A DNA stretch of 64,000 nt. It comes from HRBIN12 sp964447335. GTDB taxonomy: Bacteria; Actinomycetota; UBA4738; HRBIN12. Made by a program: the position numbers and the translations under genes. Positions 37,127-46,671 of this stretch are shown here, one piece after another (the stretch's first letter is position 1; every line of letters begins with the position of its first letter). Under the pieces are notes generated by a model. That model ran no database searches. It had not been told where the DNA came from and worked only from the letters and a program-made list of their open reading frames with translations. Location of the stretch: the NCBI GenBank assembly GCA_964447335.1, contig CAYUSA010000004.1, positions 21,477 through 85,476 on the forward strand, in the 5' to 3' direction.

Positions 37127-38241
37127 CCGCCGGAGGGTAGCCGCTCGGCGGCCTCCGCCGCGAGGTCCTCGAGCGCGAGGCGCGCATCGCCGAGGGCGCG
37201 CTCGGCCCCGAAGCGCTCGAGCAGCGAGCGGATCTCCACGCCCTCGGGCGCGATGTCAGCCCGCCCGCACAGGACGAGCGCCGGCACGCCGGCCGTCCTC
37301 GCGACCTCGAGCACGCCGGCGGGCACCTTGCCCCCGAGGCTCGAGGCGTCGAACGCGCCTTCGCCGGTGACGACGAGGTCGGCCGCGGCCAGACGCTCGC
37401 GCAGGCGCACGGCGTCCATCACGATCTCGATCCCCGGCCGGAGGCGCGCGCCGAGGAACGCGAGGAGCCCCGCCCCGAGCCCGCCCGCCGCCCCCGCGCC
37501 GGGCACCGACCGGACGTCGATCCCGAGGTCCCGGTGCACGACGGCCGCGAGGTGCGCGAGTGCCCGATCCAGGACCACCACGTCCTGGCTCGAGGCGCCC
37601 TTCTGCGGCGCGAAGACGTACGCCGCGCCCCGAGGACCGGTAAGCGGGTTGTCGACGTCGCACGCCGCCTGAACGCGGAGCGCTCGCACCGCGGGGTCGA
37701 GCCCCCCGGCGTCGATCCGCGAGAGGTCGAGCAGCCCGGCACCGCCCGGTCCGATGGGGTTCCCGCCGGCGTCGAGCAGCCGGACCCCGAGCGCCTGGGC
37801 CATGCCGGCCCCGCCGTCGGTCGTCGCGCTCCCTCCCAGGCACACGAGGACCTGAGCGGCACCGGCCCGGGCGGCCGCCAGGACGAGCTCGCCCGTCCCC
37901 CACGTCGTCGAGCGGAGCGCGTCGCGTCGGCCCATCGAGACGAGCTCGAGCCCGGACGCCCGCGCCATCTCGATCACGCCGAGCGCCCGACCCTCCACCG
38001 GTGCCAGGCCGAAGTCCGCCTCGACGACGTCGCCGAGGGGGCCCCGCACGCGCGCCGAGCGCCGCTCCCCGCCGAGGGCCGCGACGAGGGAGTCGAGCGT
38101 GCCCTCGCCGCCGTCCGAAAGCGGCACCTCCTCGACCGTGTCGGCGGGCCGGACACGCCGCCATCCCGTCGCGATCGCCGCGGCGGCTTGCGCCGCGCTC
38201 AGCGTGCCGCGGAACTTGTCGGGAGCAACGAGGACCCTCAT
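37123..38241 (-). CDS. glxK: Glycerate kinase (GarK/GlxK type)
   Basis: A 372-aa type I glycerate kinase converting D-glycerate to 2- or 3-phosphoglycerate. VAPDKFRGTLSAAQAAAAIATGWRR is the hallmark N-terminus, then VPLSDGGEGTLDSLV, LGGSATTDGGAGMAQALG, FAPQKGAS and VTGEGAFDASSLGGKVP. Family length (~375) is matched. Start ATG at 38241; divergent from the MDMPI-type gene with 56 bp between. Operon with the YbaK-like gene. Confidence 0.92.
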   Translation of the reverse strand: MRVLVAPDKFRGTLSAAQAAAAIATGWRRVRPADTVEEVPLSDGGEGTLDSLVAALGGERRSARVRGPLGDVVEADFGLAPVEGRALGVIEMARASGLELVSMGRRDALRSTTWGTGELVLAAARAGAAQVLVCLGGSATTDGGAGMAQALGVRLLDAGGNPIGPGGAGLLDLSRIDAGGLDPAVRALRVQAACDVDNPLTGPRGAAYVFAPQKGASSQDVVVLDRALAHLAAVVHRDLGIDVRSVPGAGAAGGLGAGLLAFLGARLRPGIEIVMDAVRLRERLAAADLVVTGEGAFDASSLGGKVPAGVLEVARTAGVPALVLCGRADIAPEGVEIRSLLERFGAERALGDARLALEDLAAEAAERLPSGG

Positions 38242-38297
38242 ACCCGGGTACGGTACGATTCCGCGCCCACCCGACGCGACCTGCGAGGAGCCACGAC

Positions 38298-39122
38298 GTG
38301 GAACGGACGAAGCTGATCGGCATCCTGCACGCCGAGCGCGCCCGCCTCGGCCGCACGATCCAGTACGCGGATCCCGGCTCCTTCGACGCGCCGAGCCCCT
38401 GCCGGGACTGGACGAACCGTGATGTGATCGCCCACCTCGCGGCCCAGGACGCCGCGGCCGCTCTCGCCGTCGGCGAGGAGCCCGCGGCCGAGCTCGAGGC
38501 CTTCCGCGAGGCCAACGGCGGCGACCTGTGGGTGGACGGGTTCAACGAGTGGGCGGTCGGCGTCCGACGCGAGGTCCCGACGCGAACGCTCCTCACGGAC
38601 TGGGGTCGCGCCGCGGACCTGCTCTGCCGCCGGGTCGCGGACCTCCCCGAGGAGCGGTGGAACGCGATGCGCGTGCCGTGGGTGGCCGGCGAGATCGGGG
38701 TGCGCTACCTCGTGCAGTCGCGCGTCGTCGAGTGGTGGCTCCACGGCGAAGACCTCCGCGAGGGCACCGCCCAGGCGCCGAATCCGCAGCACTGGCCCGT
38801 GCACCTCACCTGCGACATGGGGGTCCGGATGCTGCCCTACGCGCTCGGGCTCGCCAGGCTCTCGTTCCCGGGCGCGAGCGTGCAGGTGGACCTGTCGGGC
38901 ATCGGCTCGGGTTCGTGGCACTGGGGCCTCTCACCCCGCGAGTCCCCCGCCGAGGACAAGAAGCCGGACGCCTGGATCGAGGGACGGGCGGTCGCGTTCG
39001 CCATGGTCGCCGGCCGCCGCGTGGCCGCTGGGTCGTTCCTGGACGACGGCAACCTCGTGATCGGCGGGAACGAGGAGCTCGCGCTCGCGGTCCTCGAGCA
39101 CCTCCGGGCGTACGCCGAGTAG
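38298..39122 (+). CDS. MDMPI/DinB-like helical protein
   Basis: A 274-aa member of the mycothiol maleylpyruvate isomerase N-terminal (DinB-like four-helix) family. SPCRDWTNRDVIAHLAAQDAAAAL is the characteristic first motif with the metal-binding His, and SRVVEWWLHGEDLRE provides the second His-containing helix. The C-terminal ~100 residues are a separate alpha/beta domain. Such proteins are thiol-dependent enzymes or of unknown role and are abundant in actinobacteria. GTG at 38298 with GCGAGGAG upstream. Confidence 0.85.
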   Translation: MERTKLIGILHAERARLGRTIQYADPGSFDAPSPCRDWTNRDVIAHLAAQDAAAALAVGEEPAAELEAFREANGGDLWVDGFNEWAVGVRREVPTRTLLTDWGRAADLLCRRVADLPEERWNAMRVPWVAGEIGVRYLVQSRVVEWWLHGEDLREGTAQAPNPQHWPVHLTCDMGVRMLPYALGLARLSFPGASVQVDLSGIGSGSWHWGLSPRESPAEDKKPDAWIEGRAVAFAMVAGRRVAAGSFLDDGNLVIGGNEELALAVLEHLRAYAE

Positions 39123-39131
39123 GCGGCCGGG

Positions 39132-40121
39132 TCAGCGCGTGACCGCGAGTCGCTTCACGGCGCGCGGGACCGCGCCGAAGCGGTACTTGTACGCGTAGTC
39201 GCCCTTCAGCAGGTCGAACGCGTTGCACCCGGCCTCGATCGCGATCCGGATGTCCTCCGCCACGAGCACCATGCCCGGCGCGAGCTGCTGCCACTCACGG
39301 TCGAACGCGGAGTTGTAGAGCGAGAAGGTCCCCTCGTACCGGAAACCGATCGTGCCCGCCACCTTCTCGCCGTTCACCTCGATGAAGGTGAGGTTGAAGA
39401 CCCCACGCGGCAGGAAGGCCTCGCCGAGCCGCCGGAAGAAGATCTCCATGCCCGGCTGCATGAACACCCCCTTCGGGCCCTCGCTCGTGCGGTGGAGCTC
39501 GACGAACCGGTCGAGGTACGCCTCGAGCGTGTCCCGCTGCGCGAGCGTCACGTGGAAGGGTCCGCCCTCGATCTCGAGCTTGCGCGCCTTGCGCTTGATC
39601 TCGTGCCGGAGCTTGGCCGGGAGCCCCTCGAGGTACTCGTCGTACGAGCCCGGCACCGCGAGGAACGGCGCGACGCCGTTCTGATCGTCGGTGATCTCGA
39701 CGCCGAAACCCTGCGCCGCAGCGGCCTCGGCGAGGAGCTCGAGCCACGGGCGGTCCTCGGGCAGGCCGCGGAGGTCGGCGACCCGCCAGTCCTCGCGCCG
39801 GCCGAGCGCCGCGAGCAGCTCCTTGGCGACCGCGCCCTGGAGCTCGGGGACCGCGACCGGCCCCATGTAGTCGGTGACCTCGGTGCCGCCGAGGAACCGC
39901 AGCGTCTCGTCGACGCGCTCGAACGCCACCGCGCCGACCTGCACCCCGTCCTCCTCGGCGAAGGCGAGCAGGAGGTGTTCGGGCTGCTCGGCGAACTCCT
40001 CCCAGTAGAGCTTCAGGAAGCCGGGCGAGTGGAAGAAGGTGCCCGCCGGATCGGCCGTGACGAGGCTCGACCAGTCGCGGCGCGTGAGATCGCGCCCGTC
40101 CTCGGAGAAGACCACGTCCAT
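39132..40121 (-). CDS. FemAB/CelD-like GNAT acyltransferase
   Basis: A 329-aa double-GNAT-fold protein like CelD/BcsL or FemAB peptidoglycan-bridge enzymes. FFHSPGFLKLYWEEFAEQPEHLLLAF opens the first GNAT domain, and GVFNLTFIEVNGEKVAGTIGFRYEG, YNSAFDREWQQLAPGMVL and GCNAFDLLKGDYAYKYRFG form the second. The last stretch, with DLLKGDYAYK, is typical of this group. Likely transfers an amino acid or acyl group to a cell-wall or polysaccharide substrate. Start ATG at 40121. Confidence 0.85.
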   Translation of the reverse strand: MDVVFSEDGRDLTRRDWSSLVTADPAGTFFHSPGFLKLYWEEFAEQPEHLLLAFAEEDGVQVGAVAFERVDETLRFLGGTEVTDYMGPVAVPELQGAVAKELLAALGRREDWRVADLRGLPEDRPWLELLAEAAAAQGFGVEITDDQNGVAPFLAVPGSYDEYLEGLPAKLRHEIKRKARKLEIEGGPFHVTLAQRDTLEAYLDRFVELHRTSEGPKGVFMQPGMEIFFRRLGEAFLPRGVFNLTFIEVNGEKVAGTIGFRYEGTFSLYNSAFDREWQQLAPGMVLVAEDIRIAIEAGCNAFDLLKGDYAYKYRFGAVPRAVKRLAVTR

Positions 40122-40165
40122 GCGTTCAGGCTCCAACACGTCGGGGATTGGCGGTGCTCTCGACC

Positions 40166-41986
40166 CTACCAGGAGCCCCCGCCGCCACCGCCACCGCCAC
40201 CGCCCGAGGAGCCACCGCCGCCGAGCCCGCTCCCGCCCGAGCCCGCCGGCGTCGACGCGATGATGCCGCTCGTCGTCACGGCGAACCCGTCCATCTGGTC
40301 CGCGAAGCTCGCGTACACGAACGGCCGGCTCGAGACATACCACGACGTGTCCGTCGACGACGCCGAGGCCAGACCCTCGAACGCCTTCGCCCACTTCTCG
40401 GTGCACCCGAAGACGATCGCGTACGGGAGGAAGCGCGTGAAGACGTTCTCCTCCTCGGCCCACCGGGACATGTGGGTCTCGGCCGTCTCGATCACGCGGC
40501 GGAACCCCGCGACGCGACGCGCGAGCGCCGTGCCCTTGGCGGTCCGCCGCGGCATCCACCGCGCGACCACCATCAGCGCGAGCCCGCCGACGACCCACGG
40601 GATCCCGAGCAACCCCAGATGCGTCCACCGCGCGAGCACGAACGTCAGCACGGCCCCGAGGATGAGCACGCCGATCCCGATGCCGACCCACGCGGCGCGC
40701 ACCCGATCGGCCCTCCCTACGAACCACTTGCGGCGCACGGCGTCCGAGTACAGGGACTCCTCGACCTCCTTCAGCTTCGAGGCGAAGGTGTTCTTGAGCT
40801 CGGACAGGAGCACCTCGTCCGCCGAGCCGAACAGCCGATCGAAGAGCATCCGCTCGTACGTGAGCAGCTCGTCGCCGGGCGCCGGCTGCTTGACCAGCTT
40901 CCAGTCCGGCTTACCGAACCAACCGTGCTTCTCGATCTCCTCGATCACGAGGTAGTGACGGGTGGCCAGGTCTACGATCGTCGCCGTCACGTCGAGCGTG
41001 TTCGCGCGCTCGTCGATGAGCGTGCCGATCTGCCCGGGCCGCAGGTCCTCGGGCGGCGCGAACTCGACCGGCGCCTCGCCCTTCTCGAGCAGCGGCACCG
41101 TCTGCTCGGGACCGCCGGCGTTGCCCATCACCTGGTCGATCTGCGAGCCCTGATAGCGCCGGTCGCGGCCGCGCCGCCAGGCCAGCACACCGACCCCGCC
41201 GAGGACGACCGCCAGCAGCCCCGCCGAACCCCCGACCGTGAGCGGCGTGCGCTCGAACGCGCGGCCCAGGCTCCAGCGCTCCTCGAGGATCGGCTCCGTG
41301 CTCGCGACCGTGCCGGGCGGGAGCGCGACCACGACGGAGAACGCGTTGTACGCCGGCAGGTTCCGCTGCGAGAACACGGCCGCCCCGTCCACGATCTCGG
41401 CGCGCTCGCACCCGCCGTTCGAGCCGTACAAGCCGGCGAAGCACGCCACCTGCGTGACCCGGGCCGGGCCGGAGACCCGCACCGTGGACCGAGCGACGGT
41501 CTGCTCCCACTCGGCGCCGATCGCGTTCCAGTACAGCTCGTCGTGGTCCGCGAAGCCGTTCATCGCGCCCTCGACCCGGTAGATGATCTCGTAGGTGTGC
41601 CGGCCGGTGATCGTGACATCCGGGTCACCGATCCGGATCCGCAGGAACCCGCCGACGTGCTCGGTCTGCACGTCCGCCGGCGTCCCCGCCGAGGCCGCGA
41701 CCGAGAGCACGTCGATCGGGTACACCCGGTCGTAGGTCTCGTCGAAGCGGAGGCGCTCGGGCACGTCGCGGTAGATGCCGTGGCGCTCCGTCGAGCCGAA
41801 CTCCTGGACGATCGTCTCGGTCACCAGGATCGAGCCGCTCGGCTCGATGACGATGTCCACGTCGTACCGCGGCGTGGACTCGGATACGAGCCCTTGCCCG
41901 GAAGCCGCGCGGGGCAGGAACAGCACCCCCGCCAGCGCGAGGAGCAGGCCGAGCCCACCGATCCGCTTCCACGTCGTCGTCGTCAC
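40166..41986 (-). CDS. DUF2207 membrane protein
   Basis: A 606-aa predicted membrane protein. A signal peptide (GLGLLLALAGVLFL) leads into an extracytoplasmic DUF2207 domain (RYDVDIVIEPSGSILVTETIVQEF, HGIYRDVPERL), a helix at about residue 270 (AGLLAVVLGGVGVLAW), a cytoplasmic segment with winged-helix character (IGTLIDERANTLDVTATIVDLATRHYLVIEE), two more helices, then a conserved WAKAFEGL region. It ends in a glycine run (GGGGSSGG...GGSW), typical of this family. The GTG start overlaps the exchanger stop (GTGA). Function unknown. Confidence 0.88.
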   Translation of the reverse strand: MTTTTWKRIGGLGLLLALAGVLFLPRAASGQGLVSESTPRYDVDIVIEPSGSILVTETIVQEFGSTERHGIYRDVPERLRFDETYDRVYPIDVLSVAASAGTPADVQTEHVGGFLRIRIGDPDVTITGRHTYEIIYRVEGAMNGFADHDELYWNAIGAEWEQTVARSTVRVSGPARVTQVACFAGLYGSNGGCERAEIVDGAAVFSQRNLPAYNAFSVVVALPPGTVASTEPILEERWSLGRAFERTPLTVGGSAGLLAVVLGGVGVLAWRRGRDRRYQGSQIDQVMGNAGGPEQTVPLLEKGEAPVEFAPPEDLRPGQIGTLIDERANTLDVTATIVDLATRHYLVIEEIEKHGWFGKPDWKLVKQPAPGDELLTYERMLFDRLFGSADEVLLSELKNTFASKLKEVEESLYSDAVRRKWFVGRADRVRAAWVGIGIGVLILGAVLTFVLARWTHLGLLGIPWVVGGLALMVVARWMPRRTAKGTALARRVAGFRRVIETAETHMSRWAEEENVFTRFLPYAIVFGCTEKWAKAFEGLASASSTDTSWYVSSRPFVYASFADQMDGFAVTTSGIIASTPAGSGGSGLGGGGSSGGGGGGGGGGSW

Positions 41987-43047
41987 AGGTGCTCCACGAA
42001 GAAGAACGAGATGGCCATGATGACGTACGCGCCGGTCAGCTGCGCGCCCTCCAGCCAGTTGCTCCGCCCGTCCGCCGAGATCATGAAGACCAGGATCGTC
42101 GCCAGCCCCACCGCGGCCACCTCGGAGGTGCTGAACACGAAGTCCATCGGGTGACCCGTGAGCAGGCTGATGAACACGAGGGCCGGCGCCACGAACAGCG
42201 CGATCTGCGTGGAGGACCCGATCGCGATCTCGAGGGTGACGTCGACCTTGTCCCGCAGCGCGAACAGCACGGCCGAGCCGTGCTCGGCGGCATTGCCGAT
42301 GATCGGGATCAGGATCAGCCCCACGAACAGCTCCGAGAGTCCCAGGTCGGCAAGCGCAGGCTCGAGCGAGCCCACGAGGAGCTCCGACTCGAGCGCCACC
42401 AGCGCCGTCCCGAGCAGCAGCAGCCCGATCGCCTTCGGCTTGGACCACGTCGGGCGCTCCTCCGGCGACGGCGTCCGGAACAGGTGCTCGTGGGTCACGA
42501 GCGTGAAGACGAGCGCCGCCGCGTACAGGGAGATCAGAACAAACGCCACCGTGCCGCTCACGACCTCACGCTGGATGAACGTCTCGCGCCCTCCGACCGC
42601 GAACAGGGCGGGCATCAGGAGCCCGGTCACGGCGAGCACGAGCGAGGTGGCGTGCACCGAGGCGGACCGCGCGTTGTACTCCTGCTCCTCGTGCTTCAGC
42701 CCTCCGGCCAGGAAGGCCACCCCGAGCACCAGCAGGAGGTTGCCGATGATCGAGCCGGTCAGCGACGCCTTCACGATCTCGGTCTTGCCGTCCAGGATCA
42801 GGAAGATCGCGATGATCAGCTCGGTCACGTTGCCGAAGGTCGCGTTCACCAGCCCGCCGACGCGCGGTCCGATGTGCAGCGCGAGCTGCTCGGTCGAGCG
42901 TCCGATCAGCCCGGCGAGCGGCAGGATGGCCCCCGCGGCCGTGAGGAAGACCGCGAGGTCGGGACCGCCGGTCAGCTCCAACCCGATCGAGACCGGCACG
43001 AGGACCAGCAGCCAGTCCAACGACGGCCTCAGCGAGCGCCCGGCCAC
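41983..43047 (-). CDS. cax: Calcium/proton exchanger (CaCA family)
   Basis: A 354-aa Ca2+/H+ antiporter with about eleven transmembrane helices. Both alpha-repeat signatures are visible: VNATFGNVTELIIAIFLI and PIIGNAAEHGSAVLFAL, with the ion-binding Glu in each (E76 region and the matching GNAAEH). The acidic loop at the centre is short. It exports Ca2+ from the cytoplasm using the proton gradient. GTG start at 43047. Operon with the DUF2207 gene by a 4-nt overlap. Confidence 0.93.
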   Translation of the reverse strand: MAGRSLRPSLDWLLVLVPVSIGLELTGGPDLAVFLTAAGAILPLAGLIGRSTEQLALHIGPRVGGLVNATFGNVTELIIAIFLILDGKTEIVKASLTGSIIGNLLLVLGVAFLAGGLKHEEQEYNARSASVHATSLVLAVTGLLMPALFAVGGRETFIQREVVSGTVAFVLISLYAAALVFTLVTHEHLFRTPSPEERPTWSKPKAIGLLLLGTALVALESELLVGSLEPALADLGLSELFVGLILIPIIGNAAEHGSAVLFALRDKVDVTLEIAIGSSTQIALFVAPALVFISLLTGHPMDFVFSTSEVAAVGLATILVFMISADGRSNWLEGAQLTGAYVIMAISFFFVEHL

Positions 43048-43108
43048 ACCCGGAGCCTAGAGGCTCCCGCCGGTCGCACGGCGGAGGCTGGAGTCCTAAG
43101 CTCCACGA

Positions 43109-43843
43109 GTGGGCGAGACAGTGGCGCTCTACGACGAGCTGGCGGACTGGTGGCCGCTGCTCTCGGCTCCCGAGGACTACGCGGAGGAGGCCGCCGAGTA
43201 CGAGCAGATACTGCTCGAGACCGCCGAGGGCGACGTGACCACGGTGCTCGAGCTCGGCAGCGGCGGCGGGAACACCGCGTCACACCTCAAGCGACGCTTC
43301 CGCATGACGCTCGTCGACCGCTCCCCCGGCATGCTCTCCGTGAGCCGCGCCCTGAATCCCGAGTGCCAGCACCTCGAGGGCGACATGCGGTCGATCCGGC
43401 TTGGCCGCACGTTCGATGCGGTGTTCGTGCACGACGCCGTCGCATACCTCACGACGGAGGAGGACCTCGCCGCCGCGATGGCGACCGCTGCGGTCCACTG
43501 CCGGCCCGGCGGGGCGACCGTGTTCGTCCCCGACTTCGTCCGCGAGACCTTCTTCGAAGGCACCGACCACGGCGGCCACGACGGGCCCGACCGCGCGATG
43601 CGCTACCTGGAGTGGCGGCACGATCCGATCGGGATCGACACCACCTACCTCGTGGATTTCGCCTTCCTGCTGCGCCTGCCGGGCGGCGCGCTCGACGTGC
43701 GTCGAGACCGCCACGTCTGCGGCCTGTTCGCGCGGCAGACGTGGCTCGACCTGCTGCAGGAGGCGGGGTTCGAGGCGCATATGCACGCGCTCGGCCACGG
43801 CGAGCCGGTCGGACCCGAGGCGTTCGTGGGCCGCCGAAGCTAG
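43109..43843 (+). CDS. Class I SAM-dependent methyltransferase
   Basis: A 244-aa Rossmann-fold methyltransferase. Motif I VLELGSGGGNTASHLKRRF is near residues 47-65, VDRSPGMLSVSRAL binds the ribose, and FVHDAVAYLTTEEDLAAAM is motif IV. The C-terminal half is beta-rich and carries the substrate site; the substrate is unknown. GTG start. The stop TAG shares a CTAG with the convergent sufU stop, so the two genes overlap by 4 bp. Confidence 0.87.
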   Translation: MGETVALYDELADWWPLLSAPEDYAEEAAEYEQILLETAEGDVTTVLELGSGGGNTASHLKRRFRMTLVDRSPGMLSVSRALNPECQHLEGDMRSIRLGRTFDAVFVHDAVAYLTTEEDLAAAMATAAVHCRPGGATVFVPDFVRETFFEGTDHGGHDGPDRAMRYLEWRHDPIGIDTTYLVDFAFLLRLPGGALDVRRDRHVCGLFARQTWLDLLQEAGFEAHMHALGHGEPVGPEAFVGRRS

Positions 43844-44289
43844 TGCGGTGAGGAGCCGGCCGCGGCGCCGTCGCCGGCAAGAGCCTCCTGGAGGACGTCC
43901 CAGGCGAGCACCGCGCACTTGATGCGGATCGGGTACTTCACGACGCCCTTGAGCGCGACCAGGTCGCCGAAGTCGTCCTCGGAGGGGTCGAGCTCGCCGG
44001 CCATCATGCCCCGGAAGTCCGCGATGAGCTTCTGCACGTCCTCGACGGGCTTGCCGGCCACGGCCTCGGTCATCATCGAGGCCGAGGACTGGCTGATCGA
44101 GCACCCCTGGCCGACGAACGACACCTGGTGCACCTTGCCGTCCTCCGCGTGCACGAAGACGGTGATCTCGTCGCCACAGAGCGGGTTGTTGCGCGAGCAC
44201 GTGAGCTCGGCCTCGGGCATCTCGCGCTTGTTCCGCGGGTTCTTGTAGTGATCGAGGATGACTTCCTTGTAGATGTCGTCGAGCGCCAC
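43840..44289 (-). CDS. sufU: SufU sulfur-transfer/scaffold protein
   Basis: A 149-aa SufU that accepts persulfide sulfur from SufS in a zinc-dependent manner. YKEVILDHYKNPRNKREM opens the IscU-like fold; zinc/sulfur ligands sit in NPLCGDEI, GCSISQSSASMM and IKCAVLAWDVL. The 18-20-residue insertion before the last Cys (ELDPSEDDFGDLVAL) separates SufU from IscU. Last gene of the suf cluster, 10 bp after sufS; GTG start with AGGAGG. Confidence 0.92.
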   Translation of the reverse strand: MALDDIYKEVILDHYKNPRNKREMPEAELTCSRNNPLCGDEITVFVHAEDGKVHQVSFVGQGCSISQSSASMMTEAVAGKPVEDVQKLIADFRGMMAGELDPSEDDFGDLVALKGVVKYPIRIKCAVLAWDVLQEALAGDGAAAGSSPH

Positions 44290-44299
44290 GGATCCCTCC

Positions 44300-45553
44300 T
44301 CAGAACCCGAAGACGTCCTCGGCCTTGGCGAGCGCCTCGACGAGCACGTCCACCTCTTGGTTCGTGTTGTAGACGTAGAAACTGGCCCGCGCGGTGGCCG
44401 GCACGCCATACCGGCGCATCACGAGCTGGTTGCAGTGGTGGCCGGCGCGGATCGCGACGCCCTCCTCGTTCAGGATCGTGGCCAGGTCGTGCGGGTGGAC
44501 ACCCTTGTACCAGAACGAGACCGCCCCGCCCCGCAGCGCGACGTCGTGCGGCCCGTAGACCGTGGCGCCGGCCTCGAGGAGCTTGCCGATCGCGTAGGCG
44601 GTGATCTCCTCTTCGTGCGCCCGGACGTTGTCCATCCCGAGCGCTTCGAGGTAGTCGATCGCCGCCCCGAGGCCGACCTCCTGCGCGATGTTCATCGTGC
44701 CGGCCTCGAACTTGTAGGGCACGACGTTCCACGTGGCGCGCTCGTGGAAGACCTCGTCGATCATGTGGCCGCCCGACAGGAACGCGTCCATGCGCTCGAG
44801 CAGGTCGAGCTTGCCGTACAGCCCGCCCGAGGCCGTCGGCCCGAGCATCTTGTGCCCGCTGATCGTGAGGAAGTCGCAGTCGAGCTCGGCGACGTCGACC
44901 GGCACGTGGGGCACGAGCTGGGCTCCATCGACCAGCACGAGCGCCCCCACCACGTGCGCGGCCTCGATGAGGTGCTTCAGGGGCGGCAGCGTGCCGAGAG
45001 AGTTCGACATCCCCGTGACCGCGAGGAGCTTCGTGCGCTCGGTGAGCAGCGAGCCCAGGTCCGAGAGGTCGAGCAGCCCGTCATCGGTGAGCGGGATGTA
45101 GCGGAGCACCGCCCCCGTGTCCCGCGCGGCGAGCTGCCAGGGCACGATGTTCGAGTGGTGCTCCATGTCGGTGAGGAGGATCTCGTCGCCCTCCTTCAGC
45201 TCGCGCCGGGCCCAGGCGTACGCGACGAGGTTCGTCGACTCCGTGGTCCCGCGGTTGAACACGATGGTCGCCGGGTCGGGCGCGCCGATGAAGCGCGCGA
45301 GCTTGCTTCGGGCGCCCTCGTACATCTCGGTCGCCTCCTCGGCCAGCATGTAGAGGCCGCGGTGCGCGTTCGCGTTGTGGTTGGCGTAGAAGTCGGACTC
45401 GGCCTCGATGACCTGACGCGGCTTCTGCGAGGTGGCGGCGGAGTCCAGGTAGACGAGCGGCTTGTCGCCGACGGTGCGCTGCAGCACGGGGAAGTCCGCC
45501 CGGATCCGGGCGACGTCCAGCGCCCCCGTGTAGCGCTCCTCCGTCACCGACAT
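44300..45553 (-). CDS. sufS: Cysteine desulfurase SufS
   Basis: A 417-aa group II PLP cysteine desulfurase supplying sulfur to SufU/SufBCD. VYLDSAATSQKPRQVI starts the fold, RGTTESTNLVAYAW contacts the cofactor, SGHKMLGPTASGGLYG carries the PLP Lys, and the active-site Cys is at about residue 374 in AGHHCNQLVMRR. Length and loop match SufS rather than IscS. Operon sufD-Rieske-sufC-sufS-sufU, minus strand. Confidence 0.95.
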   Translation of the reverse strand: MSVTEERYTGALDVARIRADFPVLQRTVGDKPLVYLDSAATSQKPRQVIEAESDFYANHNANAHRGLYMLAEEATEMYEGARSKLARFIGAPDPATIVFNRGTTESTNLVAYAWARRELKEGDEILLTDMEHHSNIVPWQLAARDTGAVLRYIPLTDDGLLDLSDLGSLLTERTKLLAVTGMSNSLGTLPPLKHLIEAAHVVGALVLVDGAQLVPHVPVDVAELDCDFLTISGHKMLGPTASGGLYGKLDLLERMDAFLSGGHMIDEVFHERATWNVVPYKFEAGTMNIAQEVGLGAAIDYLEALGMDNVRAHEEEITAYAIGKLLEAGATVYGPHDVALRGGAVSFWYKGVHPHDLATILNEEGVAIRAGHHCNQLVMRRYGVPATARASFYVYNTNQEVDVLVEALAKAEDVFGF

Positions 45554-45572
45554 CGCACGAACGCCTCCCTCG

Positions 45573-46352
45573 TCACTTGGTCGCGCCGACGGGCTCCTCG
45601 ATGCCGAGCTCGCGGCGGAGCTCCTCGTAGCCCTTCTGCTCGAGCTCGTGCGCGAGCTCCTTGCCGCCGGACCTCACGATACGACCTTGCATCATGACGT
45701 GGACGTGGTCCGGCGTGATGTAGTTCAAGATCCGCTGGTAGTGGGTCACGAGCAGCACGCCGAGGTTCGGCCCGACGAGCTGCGCGACCCCCGTGGCCAC
45801 CTGCTTCAACGAGTCGATGTCCAGGCCCGAGTCGGTCTCGTCCAAGATCGCGATCTCGGGCTCGAGGACCGCGAGCTGCAGGATCTCGTTCCGCTTCTTC
45901 TCGCCGCCGGAGAACCCTTGGTTCAGGTACCGGTTCACCATGGCGTCCTCGACGCCGAGCGCGACCATCTTCTCCTTCATGTGCTTGCGGAACGCGAGCG
46001 CGCTGATCTCGTCGCCCTTCACGCTCTTGTAGGCCGTCCGCAGGAAGTTCACGACCGAGACCCCTGGCACCTCGACCGGGTACTGCATCGCGAGGAACAG
46101 CCCTCGGCGGGCGCGCTCGTCGGGCGTGAGCCCGGTGATGTCCTCGCCCTTGAAGAGCACCCGGCCGCCGGTGACCGTGTAGCCGGGCCGGCCCATGATC
46201 ACGTTCGCGAGCGTGGACTTGCCCGAGCCGTTCGGCCCCATGAGCGCGTGGGTCTCGCCCTGCGTCACCGTCAGGTCGATGCCCTTCAAGATGTCCTTAC
46301 CCTCGACCGAGGCGGTCAGGCCTCGGATCTCCAGCGTCGCAGTGTCAGTCAC
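45573..46352 (-). CDS. sufC: Fe-S cluster assembly ATPase SufC
   Basis: A 259-aa ABC-type ATPase of the SufBCD scaffold. Walker A GPNGSGKST is at 39-47, the signature FSGGEKKRNEILQLAVL near 148-164, and Walker B AILDETDSGLDIDSL directly after. ATP binding drives SufB/SufD rearrangement during cluster assembly. It overlaps the Rieske gene upstream by 8 nt and is 19 bp before sufS. Confidence 0.95.
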   Translation of the reverse strand: MTDTATLEIRGLTASVEGKDILKGIDLTVTQGETHALMGPNGSGKSTLANVIMGRPGYTVTGGRVLFKGEDITGLTPDERARRGLFLAMQYPVEVPGVSVVNFLRTAYKSVKGDEISALAFRKHMKEKMVALGVEDAMVNRYLNQGFSGGEKKRNEILQLAVLEPEIAILDETDSGLDIDSLKQVATGVAQLVGPNLGVLLVTHYQRILNYITPDHVHVMMQGRIVRSGGKELAHELEQKGYEELRRELGIEEPVGATK

Positions 46353-46671
46353 CGTTCTTCACCTCGATCAGGATGTCGTCGTCGTTCACCGTCACGTCGT
46401 GGGCCGCGACCGGCAGCGTGGCCGGCAGCGACCGCGGTCGTCCCGTGTTCAGGTCGAAGACCGAGCCGTGCTTCGGGCACTCGATCGTCACCTCGTCCAC
46501 GTCCACCTCGCCCTCGTCCAGGTAGTACTGCGCGTGCGAGCACACCGCGTCCACCGCGCGGAAGCCCTCGTCCCCGAGGTTCACGACCGCGATCTCCCGG
46601 CCGCCGACCTCGAATCGCCGGACCTCGCCCGCAGGGACGTCCGCGACCGCGCACACCCGGGTCGCCGTCAT
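46345..46671 (-). CDS. Rieske-type ferredoxin of the suf operon
   Basis: A 108-aa Rieske [2Fe-2S] protein of the NirD/non-haem-dioxygenase ferredoxin type. Cluster ligands are in CSHAQYYLDEG (C, H) and CPKHGSVFDLNTG (C, H). Actinobacterial suf operons commonly contain this gene between sufD and sufC; it probably donates electrons during cluster assembly. Its ATG overlaps the sufD stop (ATGA). Confidence 0.92.
   Translation of the reverse strand: MTATRVCAVADVPAGEVRRFEVGGREIAVVNLGDEGFRAVDAVCSHAQYYLDEGEVDVDEVTIECPKHGSVFDLNTGRPRSLPATLPVAAHDVTVNDDDILIEVKNGD

Noticed and set aside
40166..40230. Glycine-codon repeat as an expandable microsatellite
   Set aside because: A glycine-rich tail ending in Trp is normal for DUF2207 proteins; the codons are mixed.
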